Below, one piece after another: positions 53,899 to 62,652 of a stretch of 64,000 nucleotides of DNA. The stretch comes from Bradyrhizobium sp. CCBAU 051011 (lineage in GTDB: Bacteria > Pseudomonadota > Alphaproteobacteria > Rhizobiales > Xanthobacteraceae). Every line of letters starts with the position of its first letter. Positions within the stretch are counted from its first letter, which is position 1. A program made the translations under genes and the position numbers. A model generated the notes under the pieces. That model had not been told where the DNA came from. It ran no database searches and worked only from the letters and a program-made list of their open reading frames with translations. The stretch is taken from contig NZ_CP022222.1 of NCBI RefSeq assembly GCF_009930815.1, forward strand, positions 8,970,501 through 9,034,500, written 5' to 3'.

Positions 53899-55074
53899 TC
53901 ACACTTCCTGTGACAGCAGGAATTCGAATCTGTTCAGGCGGAATATTCGTCGCAGGCCGGCGGACGCGCCCGTAAACAGCAATGCCTGTCCCCGGCTGGC
54001 CAGTTGCTTTCGGACCATCAGGAACAACCCGAAGAATCTTGCGTCAATGTATTGCGTATTCGAAACGTCGACGATCAACCGTTTGCCGCAGTCGAGCGCG
54101 TCGCGGAGCTGTTCGATCGCGCCGTCAATGTGTATGGCTACCGCCGCCCCCGACAGAGCAAGGGTCACGGAACCGTGATCTTCGCTCCTTGCGATCGACA
54201 GCCTGTTCAAGTTTCGCGTCCGCCGCTCAGTCAGCATCAGGGGCAGGACGCACGTGACCAGCATTGCCAGCAGGGCCTTCCCGTCGCTCCAGTAACGCCG
54301 CCAGAGATGCGGTTCCTCCTTGATGCGCCACAGCCACTCGAACCCGGTGCTGCGAAGCATCGGCGGCGCCCGCCGAACGGTTCCGGCTTCGAAATTGATG
54401 GTGGCACCGAATTGGGCGCGAACGGGCGGGCGCAGCCGCCAGTGGTTATGCAGCAGCCAGGCCTGGGCCTTCTCCGCGCCGAAGAATACCGCAATTAAAT
54501 CCGCGTCACTGGCATTTATTTCATCGATTATTTTCGGCGAGCTCATCTCTTCGATCGTGCCGAAACCGGGGTTGAGCACGCCGACGCATTCCAGCCCGCC
54601 CCGCTCGGCGTTCAGCCGGGCGCCGACCGCAGCCGCCAGCCCCTCGGCTCCGCCCAGCAGGAAGACCCGCAGGCGCCGGCCTGCCTCATTGGCCGATTTG
54701 AGCCGGCCGAACAGGTCGCTGCCGGCAACTCGCTCTTGGATCGGAATGCGCAGCAGTTTGGCGATCCAGATCAGCGGCATGCCGTCCGCAAGACACAGAT
54801 CGCTCAGCAGCATGGACTCGCGGAAGGTGCCGTTGATCTGGCTCTTGACGAGGAAATTGACGTTGGGCGTCGAAATCAGAAATGGCGAGCCGGCATTCGT
54901 TGCGAGCTCCATCGCGCGCAGCAGCGAAGGAAAATGGAGCGCGTCCACGGGAATGCCGAGGAGGCCAAATATATTGCGGGAAAGGTCGTCCGGAGAGGCG
55001 CACGCCGATTGCGGATCCGCAGGCCGATCGGCAAAGTCGGACGAGGCCGGCAGGGTGCGCAACGTATTTAACAT
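53899..55074 (-). CDS. WecB/TagA/CpsF glycosyltransferase fused to a STAS domain
   Basis: A 391-residue two-domain protein. Residues about 38-275 form a GT26 transferase with STPNVNFLVKS, CLADGMPLIWIAKLL, VFLLGGAEG, FFGAEKAQAWLL and GFEWLWRIKEEPHLWRRY. Residues about 300-388 form a STAS domain (SGAAVAIHIDGAIEQLRDAL, LIVDVSNTQYIDARFFGLFL), although the usual D-S-S-G phosphosite is not kept. GT26 enzymes transfer a second sugar to an undecaprenyl-linked acceptor. The STAS part suggests protein interaction or control. The ATG at 55074 has GTGGAGC five bases upstream; the frame runs open further but is not family-like. Confidence 0.87.
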   Translation of the reverse strand: MLNTLRTLPASSDFADRPADPQSACASPDDLSRNIFGLLGIPVDALHFPSLLRAMELATNAGSPFLISTPNVNFLVKSQINGTFRESMLLSDLCLADGMPLIWIAKLLRIPIQERVAGSDLFGRLKSANEAGRRLRVFLLGGAEGLAAAVGARLNAERGGLECVGVLNPGFGTIEEMSSPKIIDEINASDADLIAVFFGAEKAQAWLLHNHWRLRPPVRAQFGATINFEAGTVRRAPPMLRSTGFEWLWRIKEEPHLWRRYWSDGKALLAMLVTCVLPLMLTERRTRNLNRLSIARSEDHGSVTLALSGAAVAIHIDGAIEQLRDALDCGKRLIVDVSNTQYIDARFFGLFLMVRKQLASRGQALLFTGASAGLRRIFRLNRFEFLLSQEV

Positions 55075-55374
55075 AAAAGCTCCACGAACTTCAAATCTTT
55101 GCCCGGCGCACCGCGGGCGGACCATCATATAATTAACGAATCGCAAGCGATCTACTACGAAAATCTTGCTTAGTGAAATCGATTTAATGTACGTGATTAA
55201 TACCGCGCCCTGAATGACATGCCAATTCCAAGGAAATGGATGGGGCGGGTGCTCCCCAGGAATCACGGGGCCATCGACGGCCGATGGAGATGGTTGCGCG
55301 CATTGAGAACCGGGCGCTTCCAACGCGGCGAGCCGTCCGCTATTTGGTTTAATTCCAGGACAGGTGGCACACAG

Positions 55375-55875
55375 GTGGATCAGGCGACCAAAGAGATCAG
55401 CGCCGATGTTCCCGACTGGACGCGGGAGCACCCCCGGCAGTTTTGGGACCCCGGCCGCAAGCTGCTGCGGACGATCCGGCGCTACCAGTGCTGGCGGGCA
55501 CACGGCGGGCTTTTCGGCAGGCTGTGCTGCAAGTTCATCGCGCTACGCCACCGCTTCTGGAGTGTGGTGACGGGGGCCGAGATACCACTCACCTGCCAGA
55601 TCGGCGGCGGGCTGCTGCTCCCCCACCCGAACGGCATTGTCATTCATCCGGACGCCAAAATCGGAGTGAATTGCCTAATTTTCCACCAGGTCACACTTGG
55701 CAGCCGCGGCCGCGGCGGGGTTCCCGAAATTGCCGGCCATGTCGACATCGGAGCCGGCGCCAAGATCCTCGGGCCGGTCAAGATCGGGGCGCATGCGCGG
55801 ATCGGGGCGAACGCGGTGGTGATTGCCGACGTCGAGGCACACGGGGTGGCGACGGGTTATCCAGGAGGAAATTGA
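55375..55875 (+). CDS. Left-handed beta-helix acetyltransferase (serine acetyltransferase type), copy 1
   Basis: A 166-residue hexapeptide-repeat enzyme. The N-terminal helical part (DWTREHPRQFWDPGRKLLRT) leads to repeats GLLLPHPNGIVIHPDAKIG, CLIFHQVTLGSRGRGG and GAGAKILGPVKIGAHARIG. It likely O-acetylates a sugar or serine-like acceptor using acetyl-CoA. The end (ATGYPGGN) is shorter than the usual GYPAxxV tail. The GTG at 55375 is chosen because the protein family begins there; the open frame reaches 55219. Its downstream partner is a broken GT2 gene, and a second acetyltransferase-GT2 pair lies at 57708-59220. Confidence 0.75.
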   Translation: MDQATKEISADVPDWTREHPRQFWDPGRKLLRTIRRYQCWRAHGGLFGRLCCKFIALRHRFWSVVTGAEIPLTCQIGGGLLLPHPNGIVIHPDAKIGVNCLIFHQVTLGSRGRGGVPEIAGHVDIGAGAKILGPVKIGAHARIGANAVVIADVEAHGVATGYPGGN

Positions 55876-56025
55876 CCACGCGCTGGGATAGGGGCATCGC
55901 TTCGGGTGGTTCGTGATACCTAGACGCTTCGAAAAGGGTGGCGGCGGCCAAGCTGTTCGGCGGATTGGCGAAATGGCAATTTTTTAGCTCGTTTTTGGAA
56001 ATTAAATTTGCTCTCTATGATTGTG

Positions 56026-56047
56026 ATATATATATATATATATATAT
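56026..56047. repeat. (AT)11 dinucleotide tract
   Basis: Eleven AT repeats run from 56026 to 56047 in an AT-rich pocket. The last AT supplies the first two bases of the ATG (56046-56048) of the GT2 pseudogene, so tract length would change spacing to any ribosome or promoter element. The gene behind it is already broken. Confidence 0.9.
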
Positions 56048-56717
56048 GAAATACACATATAAGACGACCGAAGGCGTCAGGCTCGCGGCCGGCGCGGGGC
56101 CCGCAACATTCGGCGTGGTCGTGATCGGGCGCAATGAGGGGCCGCGGTTGATCGCGTGCCTGCGCGGCGGCGGACGCGGTGGTGTACGTCGATTCCGGCT
56201 CGACCGACGGATCGGTGGCGGCGGCGCGCGGGCTCGGCGCGGGATGTGGTCGAACTCGATCTCGGCATTCTCTTCACCGCGGCGCGCGCAACGCCGGCTT
56301 TGCCCGCCTTGTGGCGACCGCGCCCGACTTGGCGTACGTCCAGTTCGTGGACGGCGACTGCGAGCTGGCGCCGCGATGGCCCGAGGCCGCGATCGGCTTT
56401 CTCGACGCCCACGCTTATGCCGCCGCCGCCTGCGGCCGGCTGCGCGAGCGGCATCCCGATCGATCGGTCTACAACTGGCTGTGCGACAAAGAGTGGGACC
56501 GCCCACCGGCGAGGTCCGCGCCTTTGCCGGCAACGTGATGATCCGCGCCGCGGCGCTGCAGGCGGTGGGCTTCTATCGGGAGGACGTGATTACCGCCGAG
56601 GAGGACGAGCTGTGTGTCCGGCTGCGCCAGGCGAACTGGCGGATCTGGCGGCTTGGCGACGAGATGGCGCTGCACCAACACAAAGCGATTCCAGCGAGCC
56701 GAACGCATGACCGATGA
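56046..56717 (+). pseudogene. Frameshifted family 2 glycosyltransferase, paralogue of 58234-59220
   Basis: Alignment by eye with the intact GT2 at 58234-59220 shows the same protein in pieces in different frames: VVVIGRNEGPRL in the first frame, VVYVDSGSTDGSVAAARGLGA in the next, DVVELDLGILFTAA in a third, then NAGFARLVATAPDLAYVQFVDGDCELA and finally GNVMIRAAALQAVGFYRED back in the first. At least four frameshifts lie near 56165, 56240, 56285 and 56505. It stops about 115 codons short of the paralogue. It follows acetyltransferase copy 1, just as the intact paralogue follows copy 2. Confidence 0.9.
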
Positions 56718-56801
56718 TCCAAGTACACGACGTGCGGGCGTAGGCGCGGCGCCTCCCATTCAGGCCGACTCGCCGTTTTATCTCACCGTAGGGGGCAGCG
56801 C

Positions 56802-57533
56802 TTGATCATGGCTAAAACGATCTTTGAGGCCTTTAGTCGCGTTGAGATAATTCACTTGCGAGAACGCCGCGACAGATACGAATCTCTCCGCAAAGAATTG
56901 CGACGATTCGGCTTCCCGATTGAGCGCGCTAACATTCCGGACGCACCAAAGCCGGAGGATGCCAATGGGTTTCCGTCGCGAGGCGTTTATGGGAATTTCC
57001 TTAGTCATCTCGATATCATTCGCAGGGCGGAAGCCGACCAATTGGAATCGGTCTTGATCCTGGAAGATGACGCAATTTTCAGAACCGCAATTGGCTCGCG
57101 GGCATCTGAGATCGCCGAAACCATTAGAACGCTCGATTGGGACATTCTCTATCTCGGCCATTCGCTTCGCAAGCCCCCACCCTCTGACAATGGCTTTGTC
57201 GCCTACTCGGGTGGATTCTATTGGGCTCATTGCTACGGTGTGCGAGCCAGAGCAATTCCGAAGCTTGCGAGATTTCTTGAATCGGCGATAGAGCGGCCAG
57301 CAGGACATCCACTGGGCGGCAAGTTGTATATTGACGGAGCGTTCACGTTGTTCCGACAGCAAAACCAAGACCTCAAATTCTTGATATCGTCTCCCCGGCT
57401 ATCTATCCAGCGAGGTTCCGAAAGTTCACTCGGAAAGGCCACTGGTTTCGGACGCCTGCCCTTCATTTCTGCTATGAGATCAACGCGCGACGAACTCTGG
57501 CGCCATGGATTTATAGGTGGCGGGCCACATTGA
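56802..57533 (+). CDS. Glycosyltransferase family 25 (LPS type)
   Basis: A 243-residue GT25 protein: EIIHLRERRDRYESLRKEL near the start, SHLDIIRRAEADQLESVLILEDDA with the conserved LEDD, and LYLGHSLRKPPPS, then YIDGAFTLFRQQN. Family members transfer galactose or similar sugars in LPS or EPS. The TTG at 56802 is used because AGGGGG lies six bases upstream; an ATG at 56808 is also possible. GC is lower than in the flanking older genes, consistent with acquisition. Confidence 0.85.
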   Translation: MIMAKTIFEAFSRVEIIHLRERRDRYESLRKELRRFGFPIERANIPDAPKPEDANGFPSRGVYGNFLSHLDIIRRAEADQLESVLILEDDAIFRTAIGSRASEIAETIRTLDWDILYLGHSLRKPPPSDNGFVAYSGGFYWAHCYGVRARAIPKLARFLESAIERPAGHPLGGKLYIDGAFTLFRQQNQDLKFLISSPRLSIQRGSESSLGKATGFGRLPFISAMRSTRDELWRHGFIGGGPH

Positions 57534-57707
57534 AACGGGGTTTTGGGCTGCATTCAGCACTCGGCTTAACTACCCTTCCAATCTCTCAAGAAAGCCGGCT
57601 GCCGGGCCTGCAAATCCCAGCGATATTGTTTCCTGGCCAGTCCAGCATCGTGCTACAGCACGGTCGATTAATTAAACTCGGAAGCCGATCGCCGGAACCG
57701 CATTGCA

Positions 57708-58244
57708 ATGTTTGAAAATATTCGAGCTGATTTCAACGCCCATGGCCGTGACGCGGGCGCCCAGGGCTTTTGGGCCATGGTGGTCTATCGATTCGGCCGA
57801 TGGCGATACGGCGTGCGCCCGGCATTGCTGCGCAAGCTGTGTTCGTTCGTCTACAAGGTGCTCTACAAGATCATTCAAATCGTTACCGGCATAGAGCTGC
57901 CCTGCGAAGCGAGTGTGGGCCGCAACTTCGTCATCGATCATTTTGGCGGCATCATCGTCAGTGGCTATGCCCGCTTCGGAGACAATTGCCGCATCCGCAA
58001 CGGCGTGGTTGTCGGGCTGCGACGTGTCGAGGAGCCGGTTGCGCCTGTCATCGGAAACAATGTCGACATTGGCGCGGGAGCCAAAGTGCTGGGGCCGATC
58101 AGGGTTGGCGACAACTCGATTATCGGAGCCAACGCCGTCGTGATCGAGGATGTTCCGGAGAACAGCATTGCCATCGGCGTACCCGCCATCGTCAAGCCGC
58201 GCCGTCAGCAATCCGAAGCAGGTCCCACCCGTGATGCCGGCTGA
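57708..58244 (+). CDS. Left-handed beta-helix acetyltransferase, copy 2
   Basis: A 178-residue hexapeptide-repeat acetyltransferase of serine-acetyltransferase type: an N-terminal helical part (FENIRADFNAHGRDAGAQGF), then GRNFVIDHFGGIIVSGYARFG, NNVDIGAGAKVLGPIRVG and NSIIGANAVVIEDVPENS, ending in GVPAIVKPRR. It should acetylate a sugar on the nascent polysaccharide or an amino acid. It overlaps the intact GT2 gene by 11 bp, giving coupled translation, and is homologous to copy 1 at 55375-55875. Confidence 0.87.
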   Translation: MFENIRADFNAHGRDAGAQGFWAMVVYRFGRWRYGVRPALLRKLCSFVYKVLYKIIQIVTGIELPCEASVGRNFVIDHFGGIIVSGYARFGDNCRIRNGVVVGLRRVEEPVAPVIGNNVDIGAGAKVLGPIRVGDNSIIGANAVVIEDVPENSIAIGVPAIVKPRRQQSEAGPTRDAG

Positions 58245-59220
58245 AACGTCACACCGCTACGGCGTCGTTGCGATCGGCCGCAACGAAGGCGAGCGCCTCA
58301 AGCAATGCCTGACATCCGCGCAAGGCGCCGACGCCATCGTTTACGTCGACTCCGGCTCGACCGACAGCTCGGTCGCCTGGGCCAGAAACTGCGGCGTCGA
58401 AGTCATCGAACTCGACATGAAGAAGGGCTTCACCGCCGCGCGGGCACGCAATACGGGCTTTCGCCGCCTGATGGAGCTGCGGCCTGATCTGGCGTACGTT
58501 CAATTTGTAGACGGCGATTGCGAATTGGCGAAGCAATGGCCCGAGCGTTCCATGGCGTTTCTGGATGAACACCCACGGGTTTGCGCAGCTTTCGGCCGGC
58601 GTCGAGAACGTCATCCCGAACATTCTTTTTACAACGCGCTTTGCGACCGCGAATGGAACGTGCCGCTCGGAGAAGCCCGCTTCTTTGGCGGCGATGTCAT
58701 GATCCGGACGGCGGCGCTGACCCAGGCAGGAGGATATCGCGAAGAGCTGATCGCAGGTGAGGAACCGGAACTCAGCGTGCGGCTACGCGCGTTCGGATGG
58801 GCGATCTGGCGGCTGGATCAGGAGATGACCCTCCACGATGCCGCGATCAGCCGGTTCAGCCAATGGTGGCTGCGGATGGTTCGCAGCGGCTACGCGTTCG
58901 CACAAGGGCGCCATCTGCACGGATCGACGCTGGAGAAGTTATGGATTTGGGAGAGCCGCCGCGCCTGGCTTTGGGGCTTCTGGCTGCCACTTGTATGCTT
59001 GGGCGCGATCGCCTCGTTCGGGATATCTGGCCTTACCAGCCTCCTTGTCTATCCGTTGCAGATCCTGCGAAGAATGACGCGTCTAAGCGGGCCCTGGTCC
59101 GAACGGTTTCAGCTCGCACTGTTCGAAATGCTTGCGAGGTTTTCCGAAGCTCTGGGGCAACTCAGGTTTCTGCGCGACCGGCTCGCCGGACGGCATGGCC
59201 GGATCGTTGAATACAAGTAA
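58234..59220 (+). CDS. Glycosyltransferase family 2, membrane-anchored
   Basis: A 328-residue GT2. GT-A motifs are GVVAIGRNEGERLKQCL, VYVDSGSTDSSVAWA and FVDGDCELA (DxD-like), with GGDVMIRTAALTQAGGYREELI following. Near the C-terminus is one hydrophobic segment (LWGFWLPLVCLGAIASFGIS), so the enzyme is probably membrane-attached. The start is the ATG at 58234, with an in-frame GTG just before it. It is the intact relative of the pseudogene at 56046-56717. Sugar unknown. Confidence 0.9.
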   Translation: MPAETSHRYGVVAIGRNEGERLKQCLTSAQGADAIVYVDSGSTDSSVAWARNCGVEVIELDMKKGFTAARARNTGFRRLMELRPDLAYVQFVDGDCELAKQWPERSMAFLDEHPRVCAAFGRRRERHPEHSFYNALCDREWNVPLGEARFFGGDVMIRTAALTQAGGYREELIAGEEPELSVRLRAFGWAIWRLDQEMTLHDAAISRFSQWWLRMVRSGYAFAQGRHLHGSTLEKLWIWESRRAWLWGFWLPLVCLGAIASFGISGLTSLLVYPLQILRRMTRLSGPWSERFQLALFEMLARFSEALGQLRFLRDRLAGRHGRIVEYK

Positions 59221-59249
59221 TTCGCTTTTTTGACTGACAGGATTATTTG

Positions 59250-60227
59250 ATGACCAGCACAACCATCGTTACATGCGTCGAAGCCGGCGGGCTGGAAGCA
59301 GAGGTTCTGTTGCTGGCCGAATCATTGAGAGCGTTTGGAGGGGCGTGGTCAAAATCGGACTTCCTCGCCGTCAAGCCTCGACGCGGCCCCGCTTTGAAGG
59401 CGGCCACGAAATCGGAGTTCCGCCGGCTCGGCGTGGAATTTATCGACAAACCCTACAATTCGAAATTCGAATGGTGGAACAATGCCAATAAGAGCGCCGT
59501 CATGTCGGCGCTTGAGACGCAGATTTCGACGCCAAACATAACTTGGCTCGACGGCGACATGATCATTCTGAAGCAGCTGGACGACATCACCCCTGCCCCC
59601 GGCACTCAGTTCATTGCGCGAGCAGGCGAAGGTTATCTGGGTTCCGACGGAGCTGATGCGAACGCAGCCTATTGGAATAAACTCTGCGATCTGATTGGGA
59701 TTGATTTCGCAACGTTTCCGCAAATCGTCTCGTTCCCCGAGCGGCGCAACATTCGGGCGTACTGGCAATGCGGCATATACACCTATGCGACTTCCAGCCG
59801 GCTCGGCGCAGCGCACTTTGACATCATATCGAGGCTGCTCTCTAACAACATTGGCTCAAAGCAGGCCGGCATTTATCATCAGGACCAGGTTTCCATTTCG
59901 CTTGCAGTCCAGAAACTCAAGCTTAAGCATTCGGAATTTGACCCGACCATGAACTTCAACATCAATCCCCTTGCTAAGAAAAACGCCGCTATCGTACCAA
60001 TTTCAGATGTAAAGATCCTGCATTATCACAACTCTCTACATAAGGAAGGAATCGATTGGGCGACTCAATACATCCAGCAATTGCCTGCTGACCGAAGGGA
60101 GTTGATCCAGCGGTACGTTCCGATTTCCTCCGATGCCTCTCTGTTGGCACGCCTCCATCGGAAGGTCCTGAAATTGAGCCGGCAGAGGCGAGTTGATCAA
60201 TTTGCGCAGAGAGCTATCCTCTACTAG
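59250..60227 (+). CDS. GT-A-like glycosyltransferase or hypothetical sugar enzyme
   Basis: A 325-residue soluble protein beginning TSTTIVTCVEAGGLEAEVLL. It contains a DxD-type element, ITWLDGDMIILKQLDD, near residue 95-110, and a later DVKILHYHNSLHKEG. The pattern resembles GT-A fold transferases, but I cannot assign a family. CAGGA lies before the ATG at 59250, with an in-frame TTG one codon earlier. It has lower GC than the older genes and lies between GT2 and GT4 genes in the variable cassette. Confidence 0.6.
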   Translation: MTSTTIVTCVEAGGLEAEVLLLAESLRAFGGAWSKSDFLAVKPRRGPALKAATKSEFRRLGVEFIDKPYNSKFEWWNNANKSAVMSALETQISTPNITWLDGDMIILKQLDDITPAPGTQFIARAGEGYLGSDGADANAAYWNKLCDLIGIDFATFPQIVSFPERRNIRAYWQCGIYTYATSSRLGAAHFDIISRLLSNNIGSKQAGIYHQDQVSISLAVQKLKLKHSEFDPTMNFNINPLAKKNAAIVPISDVKILHYHNSLHKEGIDWATQYIQQLPADRRELIQRYVPISSDASLLARLHRKVLKLSRQRRVDQFAQRAILY

Positions 60228-60235
60228 GTGCAACG

Positions 60236-61405
60236 ATGGCACAAAACGCAATTTATTATGCAGCTGTTGCTGGTGATATTAGAGGAACGTACCTGTGTTG
60301 GCGTGATGGGCGGCGCGATGAGCGCCAACTTGCGGCGACCTACTCGGGTCAATTTTTCGATCTATGTAAACGCCTCCGCCGCCGTGGCGTTGCTTCATTT
60401 CCGACTCACGAAACTGTTTTGATTAATGACGACAGCTTCGAAATTCGCAGCCGACCGCACCACACGGCTTTCACTGGTGTATGGTTTCATCTTGCCCAGC
60501 TACGCAATGCCTGGAGGCTATGGTTGGACGTCTGGAGATCAGGCGCGAGCGACGTCATCGTAATGGACGGCGTGACCAGCTTCTATCTCTTGGCTCCGCT
60601 AGCCATCAGCGGACGAAAAGTATTTCTTTCGATACATACAGTCTTGTGGCGTAAGAATGAAAAGCAAAACAGCCGCAAGCGCCTGCTTGATCGTTTCAAT
60701 GGATGGTTCTTTCGAAATTATTGCGCCGGTTGCTTGGTTGCATCTCCGACAATCGAATCGCAGTTGCGGAGCTTGAGTCACGACAAAATTCCGATAAAGA
60801 TGTTCAATCCGCTTTATCGCCACGAGGACTTCGAACGGTTCAACCCACCGACCATCGGCGCCAAGCCTTTTCGAATACTCTACATTGGCAGAATTGAAGC
60901 CGATAAGGGGATTTGGGACTTGCTTACCGCGGCAAAGAATCTCATTGCCAATGGATATAGCGTGCGAGTTGATTTTTGTGGTGATGGCAGTGAGTTGAAG
61001 CGGCTTACAGAGCGGATTGTATCATCCGACCTCGAAAGCGCAGCCTTTACACACGGGCATCTAAATCGACCTGAATTGAGCAATTACCTTGAACAAGCTC
61101 AGGTAATCGTAGTCCCCACTAGGAGCTCTTTTCCAGAAGGACTGAATCAGGTCGTGATAGAAGCGGTACTTGCGAAGCGGCCGGTTATTACGTCAAACGT
61201 CTGCCCTGCTCTCCAACTCGTCGCATCGGCTGCGTTAGAAGCCGAATCCGATAACGCCGCCAGTTACGAACGTTGCATTCAGCAGTTGATCGAAGACCCT
61301 AAATTTGCAAGCGAGTTAGTGGCAGCCGGCTCAACCGTCAGGGATCAATTCTTCGACGTCTCGCTGGCATGGACAGAACAGGCATTCCGATTGATGCAGT
61401 GCTGA
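60236..61405 (+). CDS. Glycosyltransferase family 4, cassette type
   Basis: A 389-residue GT-B enzyme. The N-terminal half is divergent (NAIYYAAVAGDIRGTYLCW). The donor domain has LYIGRIEADKGIWDLLTAAKN and the E-x7-E motif FPEGLNQVVIEAVLAK. It starts eight bases after the previous gene, so the two are probably co-transcribed. Base composition is close to even between AT and GC over long stretches, clearly lower than in most genes here. Donor and acceptor unknown. Confidence 0.88.
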   Translation: MAQNAIYYAAVAGDIRGTYLCWRDGRRDERQLAATYSGQFFDLCKRLRRRGVASFPTHETVLINDDSFEIRSRPHHTAFTGVWFHLAQLRNAWRLWLDVWRSGASDVIVMDGVTSFYLLAPLAISGRKVFLSIHTVLWRKNEKQNSRKRLLDRFNGWFFRNYCAGCLVASPTIESQLRSLSHDKIPIKMFNPLYRHEDFERFNPPTIGAKPFRILYIGRIEADKGIWDLLTAAKNLIANGYSVRVDFCGDGSELKRLTERIVSSDLESAAFTHGHLNRPELSNYLEQAQVIVVPTRSSFPEGLNQVVIEAVLAKRPVITSNVCPALQLVASAALEAESDNAASYERCIQQLIEDPKFASELVAAGSTVRDQFFDVSLAWTEQAFRLMQC

Positions 61406-61437
61406 CCTGATGCACCTGCAGAGCACAGTCCATTTGG

Positions 61438-62556
61438 TCACGGACCAACAACGGCCTTCGGAAACTCTGTCCTGCTCTTTCTCCATGCGCGGCCGAGAGC
61501 ACCCTCAAAGAGATCAGTGCTAGCCTCCCAGGAAGATGTTGCCACCGTCGCCAATGCATTGTCCGAAAGCCGGCCCCACTCATCCTCGGTCCGCAGAAGG
61601 ATCCATTCAACGCCTCGAGCGAGTTCGGCCACGTCATCTACATCGGCGAGCCACCCGTTCCATCCCGGCTTGATTGCCTCTTCCGGCCATCCGGCGCGGG
61701 TTGAAACAACCGGAGTTCGACAGGCCATGGCTTCCATGGCAGGCAGGTTGAACCCCTCGGACCTGCTGGCCGTGAGCCAGACATCGCAGCTGGCGTAGAT
61801 TTCGCGAATTTGATCCTGTGGCGGTGAACGCAGATACTCCGTACCGGCGGGAAGAGCGAGATGAGCCGACGGATCCTGGCTGCCGAAAGACACGATCTGG
61901 AGCTCCGGGATATTCGTCCGAACCAACTCCAGAGCGGCCAGAGCTATGTCCACCCCCTTGAACTCGGATGTTGCATAGAGCAGGCCAACAGTCGGCCGCC
62001 GTTGCTTGAGTCTCTGTTGGGCAAAGAACTGGCTCCGATCAACGCTGTTCGGCACCAGGTCTACGTTTGCATCTCCATACTCACTCTCCATCAGATCCTT
62101 GAGCCATCTAGCGACGACGATCTTATGGAAGGGGAACTGGTAGGTCGCGCGGCACCGCTCCACCGGAAGGTACGGGAAGACTTCATGATGCTGCACGAAA
62201 TAGACCTTCACGCCCTTTCTGTCACTGAAGGAACGAATCCACTCAGCGGTTTCCCACCAGGTTGCAATCACTATGTCAGCATCGGGAACGTCTTCCTCCT
62301 CGACCCTTCGCCAATGATCAAGAAGTTTTACGTTAGTAGACCTTCCGTCGAAATGCGACGGCCTGCGACTGCGATATCGCGTCCACCCTTTGCCGGCTAA
62401 ATAGTCTCGCACACGTTGAAAGCCGGGAACCGGTCGAGCCGGCGGAGCAACCACGAAAACCTCGTGACCTCTTCGCAATAATTCATCCGCATAGATGGCT
62501 ACGACCCGGGTGCCCCCGCTCATATTGAGTCCAGGCAATACAAAGGTAACACGCAC
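61438..62556 (-). CDS. Glycosyltransferase family 4 (GT-B)
   Basis: A 372-residue GT-B enzyme. The start MRVTFVLPGLNMSGGTRVVA has the N-terminal Gly-rich loop. The donor domain shows VGLLYATSEFKGVDIALAALE and the retaining-type motif SRSEGFNLPAMEAMAC. It likely adds a sugar during oligosaccharide assembly. It reads leftward, converging on the GT4 gene across 32 bp with no obvious terminator, and is 96 bp downstream of the flippase gene, so both may share a promoter outside the window. Confidence 0.9.
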   Translation of the reverse strand: MRVTFVLPGLNMSGGTRVVAIYADELLRRGHEVFVVAPPARPVPGFQRVRDYLAGKGWTRYRSRRPSHFDGRSTNVKLLDHWRRVEEEDVPDADIVIATWWETAEWIRSFSDRKGVKVYFVQHHEVFPYLPVERCRATYQFPFHKIVVARWLKDLMESEYGDANVDLVPNSVDRSQFFAQQRLKQRRPTVGLLYATSEFKGVDIALAALELVRTNIPELQIVSFGSQDPSAHLALPAGTEYLRSPPQDQIREIYASCDVWLTASRSEGFNLPAMEAMACRTPVVSTRAGWPEEAIKPGWNGWLADVDDVAELARGVEWILLRTEDEWGRLSDNALATVATSSWEASTDLFEGALGRAWRKSRTEFPKAVVGP

Positions 62557-62652
62557 TCAAGTATCCTTCAGAATTCGAGGCGAGATCGCTGTCCGCCACC
62601 GGCATCGCTACAGCGATGTTTTGCCTGACGCTAGCCCACCTGCTCTAGCTGG

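Noticed and set aside
56026..56047. Active phase variation by the (AT)11 tract
   Set aside because: The gene behind it has several frameshifts and a lost C-terminus, so switching would not restore a product; kept only as a repeat and possible relic.
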